From: CAXGUU01 sp964012875
GTDB lineage: Bacteria > Pseudomonadota > Gammaproteobacteria > Ga0077536
Direction: 5' to 3'
Assembly: GCA_964012875.1 (NCBI GenBank)
Contig: CAXGUU010000171.1
Location: 1 to 7,046 of the forward strand
DNA: 7,046 bases
Part shown: piece after piece, positions 1-6,166 of the stretch
Numbering within the stretch: the stretch's first letter is position 1
How the letters are laid out: each line of letters begins with the position of its first letter
Translations under genes and position numbers: made by a program
The notes under the pieces: generated by a model
What the model saw: only the letters and a program-made list of their open reading frames with translations
Told to the model about the DNA's origin: nothing
Database searches by the model: none

Positions 1-33
1 GGGTCGGAGGTTCGAATCCTTCCGGGCGCGCCA
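1..33 (+). tRNA. tRNA 3' end, probably tRNA-Arg (partial)
   Basis: Only the 3' part of the tRNA is in the window. Bases 1-5 look like the variable loop. GGAGG at 6-10 pairs with CCTTC at 18-22 (one G-U) around the seven-base T loop TTCGAAT at 11-17. The 3' acceptor strand CGGGCGC is at 23-29, the discriminator base G at 30 and an encoded CCA at 31-33. The implied 5' acceptor strand, GCGCCCG, together with a G discriminator, is what gammaproteobacterial tRNA-Arg (CCG/TCT type) carries, so Arg is the best guess. The anticodon lies outside the window, so identity is inferred. That it is a tRNA is nearly certain from the T arm. tRNA 3' ends are common integration sites, and the degenerate DNA that follows fits such a site, but no integrase is visible. 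Confidence 0.9.
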
Positions 34-71
34 TTAGAACGACTCCCGCTGCGCGGTCGTCTTCCTAATGG
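31..71 (+). repeat. Imperfect inverted repeat just after the tRNA
   Basis: CCATTAG at 31-37 is the exact reverse complement of CTAATGG at 65-71. Inside it, ACGAC at 39-43 is the reverse complement of GTCGT at 56-60. Together they form a 12-bp stem, interrupted by one unpaired base on the left (38) and four on the right (61-64), with a GC-rich 12-base loop. The stem begins within the tRNA CCA. No T-run follows, so it is a poor classical Rho-independent terminator. It could be a tRNA processing or termination structure, or a scar of an insertion. The pairing is directly visible; the role is unknown. Confidence 0.5.
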
Positions 72-550
72 CTTGCCGAAGTCGTTTCCAGCGTTGCTCT
101 AGTGCTGTCTCTCATTTATGCCGGCATCCAGGTCCGACGGAGCAACATTTCAACGATCCTTGCAGCTGTTCGCGCTGTGCAGGCGTCGATCGGTAGCCTC
201 GAGAAGAATCGTATTAGCGCCCCCGGGCTTGCCGACCTCCTGCACTGTGGGATGACCGGCGCTATCGAGGATCTCCCGGATCGCGCTCGAATTCGCCTCA
301 GCGTGTTTTACCGGCACTCGCTTCGCACTTCCCATATCGCAAGCGCGCATTGGAGAAATCGATATGGGAGCCTAAGGCGCGGGCCCTGGCAGGCATACTT
401 GAGGCCGACCTCGGCATGCGGCAACAGTCCAATATGGAGAAATTCGTCCTCGATCCCGAGTTCGTCAAGTTATGTGAGCAATTGATGCGGCATGAGGTGA
501 CTGGGCGGCTATCAACCCATCCGGGGTACACCCCGAAGTCAGCTGACTGA
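69..550 (+). pseudogene. Decayed gene for a small membrane-anchored protein (frameshifted, no start)
   Basis: Reading from TGG at 69 gives a hydrophobic N-terminus (WLAEVVSSVALVLSLIYAGI) followed by QVRRSN. This is the signature of a widespread family of roughly 150-170-residue proteins with one N-terminal membrane helix ending LIYxGxQVR. The same frame continues through PGLADLL and the DRARIRLSVFYRHSLR stretch, then loses similarity. The next frame takes over at about 344 with LEKSIWEPKARALAGIL, then LDPEFVKLCEQLM, and stops at TGA 548-550. These segments match the family's usual middle and C-terminal parts in order. The span 69-550 is 482 bases, one short of a multiple of three, as expected for a single-base loss near 335-350. 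The N-terminal frame has a stop (TAA, 66-68) just upstream and no ATG; the ATG at 68-70 is in another frame. The function of the family is unknown. Family membership comes from recalled pattern, not a search. A sequencing error could explain the internal shift but less easily the missing start too. Confidence 0.7.
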
Positions 551-812
551 CAAACTTGAAACATGAATTGGGCTGCGATTGGCGCTACAGGGAGCGGTGT
601 CGGTCCAATAGGGCTCCAAACATATATCAACGCACCGGAGAAGATGATCCGTGATTTCACTTTGTCTTTTCGCTGGCGGAGTCTGTGGACCTTTGGCGCA
701 CTGTCCCCCCGTGGCAAAGCATTTTATGGGTTGCCGGGCGGGCTATTTGTTCCTGTTACCGTCGCCGATCGTCGTCATCAAGGCTATATTCTCGTCTCGG
801 TTTGAACACCCA
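551..812 (+). other. Gene-free stretch with a possible second N-terminal remnant
   Basis: An open frame of 80 codons starts at ATG 563. Its first residues, MNWAAIGATGSGVGPIGLQ, resemble the usual start of the same membrane-protein family as the relic at 69-550 (MNWxAIGAxGxxVGxI before the helix). After about 25 residues the reading becomes rich in Arg, Trp and Phe without any family pattern, and the hydrophobic helix itself is damaged. No good ribosome-binding site precedes the ATG. I read it as a degraded tandem relative or a chance match. The rest, up to the leader of the next gene, holds no coding signal I can support. TATATT at 785-790 is a fair -10 element for the downstream gene but lacks a partner -35 at the right distance. 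Confidence 0.3.
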
Positions 813-824
813 TGAGGAATTTCG

Positions 825-1223
825 ATGTCAGCAGAGCAGAATAAGGCGCTCGTCAAAGGCGCCTGGGACGCGGTATCCAATGAAAATATCGATGGCTTCT
901 TGGATGCCTTACACGATGACGTTACCTGGACTTTTTTTGGCAGCCATCGCTTCGCTCGTACCTTCGAGGGTAAAGACGATCTGCTGAATGGCCTGTTCGC
1001 ACCGCTGCACGAAGTGCTTGATGGCGGCATCAGGGTTCACATAGAGACGATCACCGCCGAAGATGATCGGGTCATCATGGAGATGAAAGGCGAGGCTAAA
1101 TCCAAGGCCGCACTCTCGTACAACAACGATTACTGCATCGTCATTACGTGCCGGGATGGCAAGATCAGTGCGGTCCGTGAATATCTCGATACTGAATTAG
1201 TCACCTCGGTATTCGGCAAGTAG
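825..1223 (+). CDS. SnoaL-like / NTF2-fold (ketosteroid isomerase-related) protein
   Basis: This 132-residue cytoplasmic protein has the length and pattern of the SnoaL-like / nuclear transport factor 2 superfamily. An N-terminal helix region (NKALVKGAWDAVSNENIDGF) is followed by LDALHDDVTWTFFG, the usual strand after the first helices. A GKDDLLNGLF segment comes next. The rest is a set of beta strands (IETITAEDDRVIMEMKG and YCIVITCRDGKI), ending with the VREYLDTELV tail typical of this group. Such proteins form a cone-shaped pocket, and some are isomerases, cyclases or dehydratases. Many have no known substrate, and nothing here identifies one. The start is supported by GAGGA at 814-818, six bases before ATG 825. 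The gene ends 35 bases before the acyl-CoA carboxylase and is probably co-transcribed with it. An acyl-CoA-related or small-ligand role would fit that context but is only inference. Confidence 0.85.
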   Translation: MSAEQNKALVKGAWDAVSNENIDGFLDALHDDVTWTFFGSHRFARTFEGKDDLLNGLFAPLHEVLDGGIRVHIETITAEDDRVIMEMKGEAKSKAALSYNNDYCIVITCRDGKISAVREYLDTELVTSVFGK

Positions 1224-1258
1224 CGCCAAGGCGCCCAACCAAACCTCGAAGGGTTCTG

Positions 1259-4200
1259 ATGGAACAACGACGTCTTCTTATTGCCAATCGTGGCGAGATT
1301 GCCCTGCGCGTGATGCGTAGCGCGCGGGAATTGGGCTACGAGGTTGTGGCCATTTACGGCGCCGATGATCAGGCCGGTCTACATGTTCGTCGAGCGGACA
1401 CTGCCGCCGAAGTCGAAGGCCATGGTGCGTCGGCGTACCTGAACGCGCAGGCCATCGTGGAATGCGCTCAGGCCCACGCGGTGACGGCGGTGCACCCGGG
1501 CTACGGTTTTTTATCGGAGCAAGCGGGATTCGCGGCGCTGGTCGAATCAGCCGGCATTCAGTTTGTCGGGCCCACGGTCTCGCAGCTCGAATTATTCGGT
1601 GACAAGCTGGCGGCTCGCGAATTGGCGGACCGCTGCGCGGTGCCGATCATCGAAGCTTCCGGTGAACTTGAGACTGCCGCTGCTTTCGAATCGTTCCGAT
1701 TGGCCCTCGGCGATAACGGTGCGTTGATCATTAAAGCTGCCGGCGGTGGAGGCGGTCGCGGTATGCGTATTGTCGCCGGCACCGACGATATCGAAACGGC
1801 AGTTGCACAGGCCAGGGCCGAAGCCCAGGCTGCATTTGGGGACGATCGGATATTTGCCGAGCGTTTTATTGAACGCGCACGTCACGTTGAAGTGCAGATA
1901 TTGGGTGACGGTAACGGCGACGTCGTTCATCTTGGAGAGCGCGATTGCACGCTCCAGCGCCGGCATCAAAAGCTCATCGAGTTTGCGCCAGCGCCGTCAT
2001 TGAAGGAACCCTTACGCAGGCGCCTACATGAGGCGGCGGTGGCCATCGCCTCTGAAGTCGGTTACCGCGGCGTCGGCACCATCGAGTTCCTGGTCGAGCC
2101 CGCAACAGACGCCTTTTACTTCATTGAGGCCAATGCCCGTTTGCAGGTTGAGCATACGGTCACGGAAGAAGTGACCGGGGTCGATCTGGTCAGGTCGCAG
2201 TTACTCATAACCGCTGGTGCCAGCCTCGACGACCTGGGCTTGGCAAAGGCGCCGCCAATTCGTGGCCAGGCGGTACAGCTGAGGGTAAACGCAGAGTCCT
2301 TCAAACCCAATGGCACCGTAGTCGCGGCGGCAGGGACCATAAATCACTACACGGCGCCGAGCGGGCCGGGCGCCCGTGTCGACGGCGCCGCCTATGTGGG
2401 CTATCGCCCGCATCCGGGATTTGACTCGTTGCTGGCCAAGCTCGTTGTATCGACGAGCGATCCCGATCTAGACTCGTTACTGGCGCGTGCCCGAGCCGTT
2501 GCCTCGGAATACGAAATCGGCGGCTGCGAGACTTCTTTGCCGCTGCTACAGGCGCTTCTTGCGAGTGATGCACTCACCGCGTTCGATATTCACACCCGTT
2601 ATATTGAACAGCACGCCGAGGCGCTTGCGGGCGCTGCAGCCAGCTTTGAAAAAGACCATGGCCAAGCAGCCGTGGTCGAGCTCCCGACCGTCGCCCGGCA
2701 CACTGTCCCGGCCGGTATGGTTGCGGTGAAGGCACCCATGCGTGGCAGCATCATCAGTATCGATGTTTCGGTTGGGGATACTGTGCGGCGCGGAGAAACA
2801 GTCGCGCTCATGGAAGCGATGAAGATGCACCACGATGTAATCGCGGAAGTCTCAGGGGTCGTGACCGACCTCGCGGCACAGCCCTTCGATGTTGTCGACG
2901 ATGCGGAGCCGATTCTGGTTGTCGCCCCCGATGCCGGTTTGGAAGACGTGGCCGCTGGTGCGCAGAAAATCGACCTTGAAGCAGAACGCGATGACCTGAA
3001 CGAAGTGCGCGAACGCCACGCCATCGGGCTCGATGCACAACGACCACAAGCGGTGCAAAAGCGACGGAAAGTCGGCTCGCGAACCGCGCGCGAGAACGTC
3101 GAAGCCATATGCGACGACGGTAGTTTTATCGAATATGGTGCACTAGCGATCGCGGCTCAGCGGCGTCGCCGTTCGGTAGAAGACTTGCGTGAATCGACGC
3201 CGGCAGACGGCATGGTGGCGGGTTTCGGTACCGTCAACGCTGAGCAGTTCGGCGAAGATGCTGCGCGCTGCGCCGTGTTCGCTTATGACTACACCGTGCT
3301 CGCCGGTACGCAGGGTCATCATAATCACAAGAAAAAAGATCGGCTGTTTGAACTCGCGGCTGAATGGGAGACGCCCATCGTTTTCTTTACTGAAGGCGGT
3401 GGCGGCCGGCCGGGCGATGTCGACACCGATGATTTGTTCATGTCTTGGCTTGACATCAGGACCTTTGCAACATGGCCGCAACTGAGCGGCAAGGCGCCAC
3501 GTATAGCGGTCAACTCCGGACGATGTTACGCCGGCAACGCGGTGATATTTGGTTGTGCCGACATCACCATCGCAACGAAGAATTCGAATATCGGACTGGC
3601 CGGCCCGGCGATGATCGAAGGTGGCGGTCTCGGTAAGTACCGGCCTGAAGATATCGGCCCCATCGATGTGCAGACGCAAAACGGGGTTGTGGACCTGGCG
3701 TGCGAGGATGAAGTTGAGGCTGCACGCCTGACGCGCCAGATTCTCGGATTTTTTCAGGGGCAGCAAGCGCAGTGGGACTGTTGCGACCAACGTCGACTGC
3801 GTCACCTGATTCCTGAAGACCGGCTCCGCGTCTACGACATTCGCGCCGTCGTGGAATCGCTCGCCGATTCCGGGTCGGTCATTGAACTCAGGCGGGACTA
3901 CGGCGTCGGGCTGATCACGGCCCTGGTGCGCGTCGAAGGTAAACCTTTCGGGCTTATCGCTAATGATCCGAGGCATCTGGGCGGAGCCATTGATGGTGCT
4001 GGCGGTGAGAAAGGTGGTCGCTTTTTACAACTCTGCGATACGTTCGGACTGCCAGTCATTTCACTGTGTGATACGCCCGGTTACATGGTTGGCCCGGACA
4101 GTGAGAAAACCGCGGCTGTCAGGCGCGGCTCGCGCTTGATCATTGCCGGCGCCAACCTGACGGTGCCGCTGTTCACCATCGTCATTCGCAAAGGTTATGG

Positions 4201-4537
4201 CCTAGGTGCGCAGGCCATGGCCGGCGGCAGCTTTCACCAACCGTTTGCGACGCTAGCGTGGCCGACGGCCGAAATGGGTCCCATGGGTCTGGAAGGTGCC
4301 GTCGAACTTGGTTTTCGCAAGGAGCTTGAAGCGACTGCCGACGATGCCTCGCGTAGGGCTTTATTTGAACAACTGGTCGGACGCATGTACGACAAGGGTA
4401 AAGCGGTTTCGGTTGCGTCTACTTTTGAAATCGACGCCGTTATTGATCCAGCGGAAACGCGTAGCTGGCTGTTGCGCGCGGCGCGGGCGGCGGGCGGGCA
4501 GGACCGCCGAAGACAGGGGTATATCGATGTCTGGTAA
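1259..4537 (+). CDS. Single-chain biotin-dependent acyl-CoA carboxylase (LCC type)
   Basis: One 1092-residue chain carries all parts of a biotin-dependent carboxylase. It uses ATP and bicarbonate to carboxylate biotin, then passes the carboxyl group to an acyl-CoA. Residues 1 to about 450 are biotin carboxylase, numbered almost as E. coli AccC: Lys116, Lys159 before the glycine-rich GGGGGRGMR, His209, Lys238, Glu276, Glu290 and catalytic Arg294 in EANARLQVEH. Residues about 487-556 are the biotinyl domain with EAMKM and the biotinylated Lys522. Residues about 600-1092 are the carboxyltransferase. Its N half contains GTQGHHNHKKK, FFTEGGGGRPGD and NSGRCYAGNAV; its C half contains GAIDGAGGEKGGRF, CDTPGYMVGP and RKGYGLGAQAM. 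The domain order, length and EANAR variant fit the long-chain acyl-CoA carboxylases described from Mycobacterium avium and Pseudomonas (about 120-kDa homohexamers preferring long acyl-CoA), rather than the multisubunit Acc or Pcc enzymes. AAGGG at 1249-1253 supports ATG 1259. Substrate preference is inferred; all visible catalytic motifs are intact. Confidence 0.95.
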   Translation: MEQRRLLIANRGEIALRVMRSARELGYEVVAIYGADDQAGLHVRRADTAAEVEGHGASAYLNAQAIVECAQAHAVTAVHPGYGFLSEQAGFAALVESAGIQFVGPTVSQLELFGDKLAARELADRCAVPIIEASGELETAAAFESFRLALGDNGALIIKAAGGGGGRGMRIVAGTDDIETAVAQARAEAQAAFGDDRIFAERFIERARHVEVQILGDGNGDVVHLGERDCTLQRRHQKLIEFAPAPSLKEPLRRRLHEAAVAIASEVGYRGVGTIEFLVEPATDAFYFIEANARLQVEHTVTEEVTGVDLVRSQLLITAGASLDDLGLAKAPPIRGQAVQLRVNAESFKPNGTVVAAAGTINHYTAPSGPGARVDGAAYVGYRPHPGFDSLLAKLVVSTSDPDLDSLLARARAVASEYEIGGCETSLPLLQALLASDALTAFDIHTRYIEQHAEALAGAAASFEKDHGQAAVVELPTVARHTVPAGMVAVKAPMRGSIISIDVSVGDTVRRGETVALMEAMKMHHDVIAEVSGVVTDLAAQPFDVVDDAEPILVVAPDAGLEDVAAGAQKIDLEAERDDLNEVRERHAIGLDAQRPQAVQKRRKVGSRTARENVEAICDDGSFIEYGALAIAAQRRRRSVEDLRESTPADGMVAGFGTVNAEQFGEDAARCAVFAYDYTVLAGTQGHHNHKKKDRLFELAAEWETPIVFFTEGGGGRPGDVDTDDLFMSWLDIRTFATWPQLSGKAPRIAVNSGRCYAGNAVIFGCADITIATKNSNIGLAGPAMIEGGGLGKYRPEDIGPIDVQTQNGVVDLACEDEVEAARLTRQILGFFQGQQAQWDCCDQRRLRHLIPEDRLRVYDIRAVVESLADSGSVIELRRDYGVGLITALVRVEGKPFGLIANDPRHLGGAIDGAGGEKGGRFLQLCDTFGLPVISLCDTPGYMVGPDSEKTAAVRRGSRLIIAGANLTVPLFTIVIRKGYGLGAQAMAGGSFHQPFATLAWPTAEMGPMGLEGAVELGFRKELEATADDASRRALFEQLVGRMYDKGKAVSVASTFEIDAVIDPAETRSWLLRAARAAGGQDRRRQGYIDVW

Positions 4538-4582
4538 ATTTTCATGCGTAAGCCGCAAGCGGGCGGCCGGAGTTCGACGACT

Positions 4583-5104
4583 ATGAAATACTGTCCAATG
4601 TGCGGAACACCGCTGATTACCCTGCCGCTGGGCGGTCGCGATCGATTAGCCTGTCATGATGCCCATTGCGGGTTCGTGCATTGGAACAATCCGGTTCCCG
4701 TGGTCGCCGCGATCGTTGAGCACGACAACCATGTTCTGCTCGTGCGCAATGTCGGTTGGCCCGACCACTGGTACGGCTTGGTCACCGGTTTTCTGGAGTC
4801 GGGCGAAATGCCCGAAGAAGGGGTGATGCGAGAGGTCGAGGAGGAGATTGGCCTGCAGGCCGAATTTCAGGGTTACATCGGCATGTACGAGTTCTATCGC
4901 AGCAACCAGCTCATCATTGCCTACCATGTCACGGTCGACACCCACGATGTGGTGCTCGATAAGGACGAGCTCGCTGATCACAAGTGGGTGTCGCTCGATA
5001 CCGTCCAACCGTGGACTGCGGGGACCGGCAAGGCGCTGAGGGACTGGCTAAGCCAGCGCGGCATCGAGCGCGAACTCGCAGACTTTGACCGCGTCCGAAA
5101 CTAA
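4583..5104 (+). CDS. Zinc-ribbon Nudix hydrolase
   Basis: This 173-residue protein has an N-terminal zinc ribbon followed by a Nudix domain. The ribbon cysteines are C4, C7 (CPMCG), C24 and C29 (CHDAHC), then NNPVPVV, a usual link into the Nudix fold. The Nudix box at residues 69-91 fits the consensus GX5EX7REUXEEXGU at every position (starts GFLESGE, ends REVEEEIGL). A divalent-metal-dependent hydrolase cleaving a nucleoside diphosphate linked to another group is therefore expected; the substrate is unknown. The LLTxR/FPGG pattern of CoA-specific Nudix enzymes is not seen. I prefer ATG 4583 over the in-frame ATG 4544 because the ribbon motif begins right after it, GGAG lies at 4569-4572, and the earlier ATG has no ribosome-binding site and adds a basic, family-atypical tail. 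It begins 45 bases after the carboxylase stop, probably in the same transcript. Confidence 0.92.
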   Translation: MKYCPMCGTPLITLPLGGRDRLACHDAHCGFVHWNNPVPVVAAIVEHDNHVLLVRNVGWPDHWYGLVTGFLESGEMPEEGVMREVEEEIGLQAEFQGYIGMYEFYRSNQLIIAYHVTVDTHDVVLDKDELADHKWVSLDTVQPWTAGTGKALRDWLSQRGIERELADFDRVRN

Positions 5105-5231
5105 CAGGCAGCCGAAAAATTAGTGCGGAGGCCGTGCGCGGCGTTGCGCGCTCGCCTTCGGTCCTCGTCTCGCGTGCGCCTTGAGCCCGACCTTCCTGGC
5201 GACGTTTTGTCGCAGACTGTGAGCGGGCGGT
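5105..5231. other. Short GC-rich gap between converging genes
   Basis: This gap separates the ends of the Nudix gene (plus) and yidD (minus). Two small hairpins can be drawn: GCGCG 5136-5140 with CGCGC 5147-5151 (six-base loop), and GCGAC 5199-5203 with GTCGC 5209-5213 (loop GTTTT). Neither is followed by a clear T-run on either strand, so a terminator call is weak, although two converging genes would be expected to need one. The left part, about 5125-5185, is unusually GC-rich with alternating CG steps. No coding frame here looks real. Confidence 0.3.
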
Positions 5232-5483
5232 TTATTTCTCAGGCACCGGGTCGAGCCCACTGCCGCTCCATGGATGACAACGGCAAATCCGGCGAATGGC
5301 AAGCATGGAGCCCCGGAACGGACCGTGGACTGCGATTGCCTCCATTGCATATTCTGAACATCCGGGCAGGTAGCGGCAGCGCGGGCCGAGCATCGGGGAA
5401 ATAGTGTAGCGATAGAGCAGTATTGCGCCCCGCAATAGCGCGGATACGATACGTGAGGCAGTACCTTCAGCCGGCGTTTGCAT
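5232..5483 (-). CDS. yidD: Membrane protein insertion efficiency factor YidD
   Basis: From the ATG at 5483-5481 this is an 83-residue protein, the normal size for YidD. The diagnostic core is all present: LLYRYTISPMLGPRCRYLPGCSEYAMEAI in family order, then HGPFRG, the RRICRCHPW block and a terminal DPVPEK. YidD is a small protein bound to the inner membrane by an amphipathic N-terminal helix. It assists YidC/Sec-dependent insertion of membrane proteins. The usual locus is rpmH-rnpA-yidD-yidC, but here its upstream partner is a zinc-finger gene, whose 3' end it overlaps by 17 bases in another frame. An alternative in-frame ATG is at 5495-5493. Neither start has a good Shine-Dalgarno sequence, so translational coupling to the upstream gene is likely (inference). 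The frame stays open up to 5633, but that part is a shadow of the zinc-finger gene. Confidence 0.93.
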   Translation of the reverse strand: MQTPAEGTASRIVSALLRGAILLYRYTISPMLGPRCRYLPGCSEYAMEAIAVHGPFRGSMLAIRRICRCHPWSGSGLDPVPEK

Positions 5484-5661
5484 CAGAAGAATCATAGTCA
5501 GAATGCGCGAATCGCTGCCCACAGTAGTAGCAGTCCACTGACTTGCGTCCTTCAAACTGCAAATAGACCAATGGATGTCCGAGAGCGCCGCTATTGCCAT
5601 CGCAGCCGACCTCCTCGGCGTTATCATCCACAACCTTGATTTCTCTGGGTTTCGCTGTCAC
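5467..5661 (-). CDS. Small zf-CHCC zinc-finger protein
   Basis: This 64-residue protein has the zf-CHCC pattern found in mitochondrial complex I subunit NDUFS6 and in many short bacterial proteins. The motif runs from C20 (VGCDG) through GALGHPLVYLQFEG with H29 to CYYCGQRF with C44 and C47; Cys, His, Cys, Cys are the four predicted zinc ligands. The bacterial members are small and mostly uncharacterised, and no reaction can be assigned. The start is GTG at 5661-5659. It is the only usable start after the in-frame TGA at 5679-5677, and a GAGG lies about ten bases upstream. The last codons overlap the start of yidD, so the two are surely transcribed together. The acidic tail after the zinc site (HSDYDSSDANAG) is not part of the motif and may reflect constraint from the overlapping yidD start. 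Confidence 0.85.
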   Translation of the reverse strand: MTAKPREIKVVDDNAEEVGCDGNSGALGHPLVYLQFEGRKSVDCYYCGQRFAHSDYDSSDANAG

Positions 5662-5756
5662 CGCACTTTGACCTCGTCAAACATGAGCCTCTGCATCCAG
5701 GTCTATTCTATAAGATTACGCCTCGATCGCGCGCAGGCGGGTGATTACCAATTGAC
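5662..5756. promoter_or_regulatory. Divergent intergenic region (promoters expected)
   Basis: This gap lies between the starts of the minus-strand zf-CHCC/yidD pair and the plus-strand GcvH-like gene, so it should hold promoters for both. The plus strand contains TATAAG at 5709-5714 within an AT-rich patch (about 5702-5717), a plausible -10 for the GcvH-like gene. No convincing -35 lies 16-18 bases before it. TTGACA at 5752-5757 is a perfect -35 hexamer but sits only 14 bases before the start codon, so it cannot serve that gene by itself. No operator-like palindrome stood out. Confidence 0.3.
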
Positions 5757-5763
5757 AGGGGAG
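5757..5763 (+). promoter_or_regulatory. Shine-Dalgarno deciding the GTG start of the GcvH-like gene
   Basis: AGGGGAG lies eight bases before GTG 5772. The frame has a stop (TGA 5742-5744) upstream and no ATG between, so this strong ribosome-binding site settles the GTG start. Confidence 0.75.
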
Positions 5764-5771
5764 AAGCCGAA

Positions 5772-6155
5772 GTGCTGCTTTACCATTATCACGAAGCGCA
5801 CAGCTGGATTTGCATCGATGAAGATGGCACGGCCCGGGTTGGCATATCCGAGTATGCACAGGAGCAGCTCCGCGATGTGGACTACGTGGAGGTGCCGGAT
5901 TCCGGCCGCAGCGTGCAGGCCGAGGGGGATATCGGCGTGATTGAGTCGGTTAAGACCAATGGGGAACTGTGCGCGCCGGTTGCGGGAACCATTCTGGCTG
6001 CAAATGCCGCGCTCGGGGACGCGCCGGAGTTGCTCAATACATCGCCACTCGACGACGGTTGGATATTTCGAATACCTGTTGCGGACGAAGCGGAACGCGG
6101 CTACCTGATGAGCGAGCCGGACTACCTTGAATTCGTTCAATCCATTGAAACGTAA
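5772..6155 (+). CDS. Glycine cleavage system H-like lipoyl carrier protein
   Basis: This 127-residue protein matches GcvH over nearly its full length. It has YHEAHSWICIDEDG at the N-terminus (the YTxEHEWV region), VGISEYAQEQLRDVDYVEVP, then the lipoyl loop GVIESVKTNGEL with Lys61 as the expected lipoylation site. APVAGTILAANAAL, PELLN and DDGWIFRI complete the fold. H protein carries the aminomethyl group on its lipoyl arm between the P, T and L proteins of glycine cleavage. No gcvP, gcvT, lipA or lipB is in view, so it may be the true H protein encoded apart, or a GcvH-like protein serving another lipoyl-dependent or lipoyl-relay process. Differences from a typical H protein are the very short N-terminus and Thr-Asn-Gly after the lysine in place of the common Ala-Ala-Ser/Ala-Val-Ser. 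The GTG start is well supported by its ribosome-binding site. I leave the symbol blank because the role is not certain. Confidence 0.88.
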   Translation: MLLYHYHEAHSWICIDEDGTARVGISEYAQEQLRDVDYVEVPDSGRSVQAEGDIGVIESVKTNGELCAPVAGTILAANAALGDAPELLNTSPLDDGWIFRIPVADEAERGYLMSEPDYLEFVQSIET

Positions 6156-6166
6156 TGCCGGCTTTA

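Noticed and set aside
522..547. Hairpin CGGGG-TACA-CCCCG followed by the palindrome GTCAGCTGAC
   Set aside because: It sits within the relic's coding part, lacks a T-run and matches no operator I know, so I do not call it a terminator or binding site.
298..717. Minus-strand open frame of 139 codons in the tRNA-SnoaL interval
   Set aside because: It overlaps the recognisable plus-strand relic, has no family pattern and is rich in Ser, Arg and Pro as antisense frames often are.
785..790. TATATT as promoter -10 for the SnoaL-like gene
   Set aside because: No -35-like hexamer is found 16-18 bases upstream, so it is mentioned in the gap entry but not called as a promoter.
685..987. Plus-strand open frame running into the SnoaL-like gene
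   Set aside because: It overlaps the well-supported start of that gene in another frame and reads as Arg/Ser-rich noise.
743..1030. Minus-strand open frame opposite the start of the SnoaL-like gene
   Set aside because: Antisense shadow with no recognisable protein pattern.
3143..3976. Long minus-strand open frame (277 codons) opposite the carboxyltransferase domain
   Set aside because: It lies wholly antisense to a strongly conserved coding region; its translation has no family pattern, and high-GC codon use on the real strand explains the absence of stops.
4544..4582. Upstream ATG extending the Nudix protein by 13 residues
   Set aside because: No ribosome-binding site, and the extra residues are not part of the zinc ribbon that begins at ATG 4583.
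5484..5633. N-terminal extension of yidD by 50 codons
   Set aside because: This part is the zf-CHCC gene read in another frame; YidD proteins are normally about 70-85 residues.
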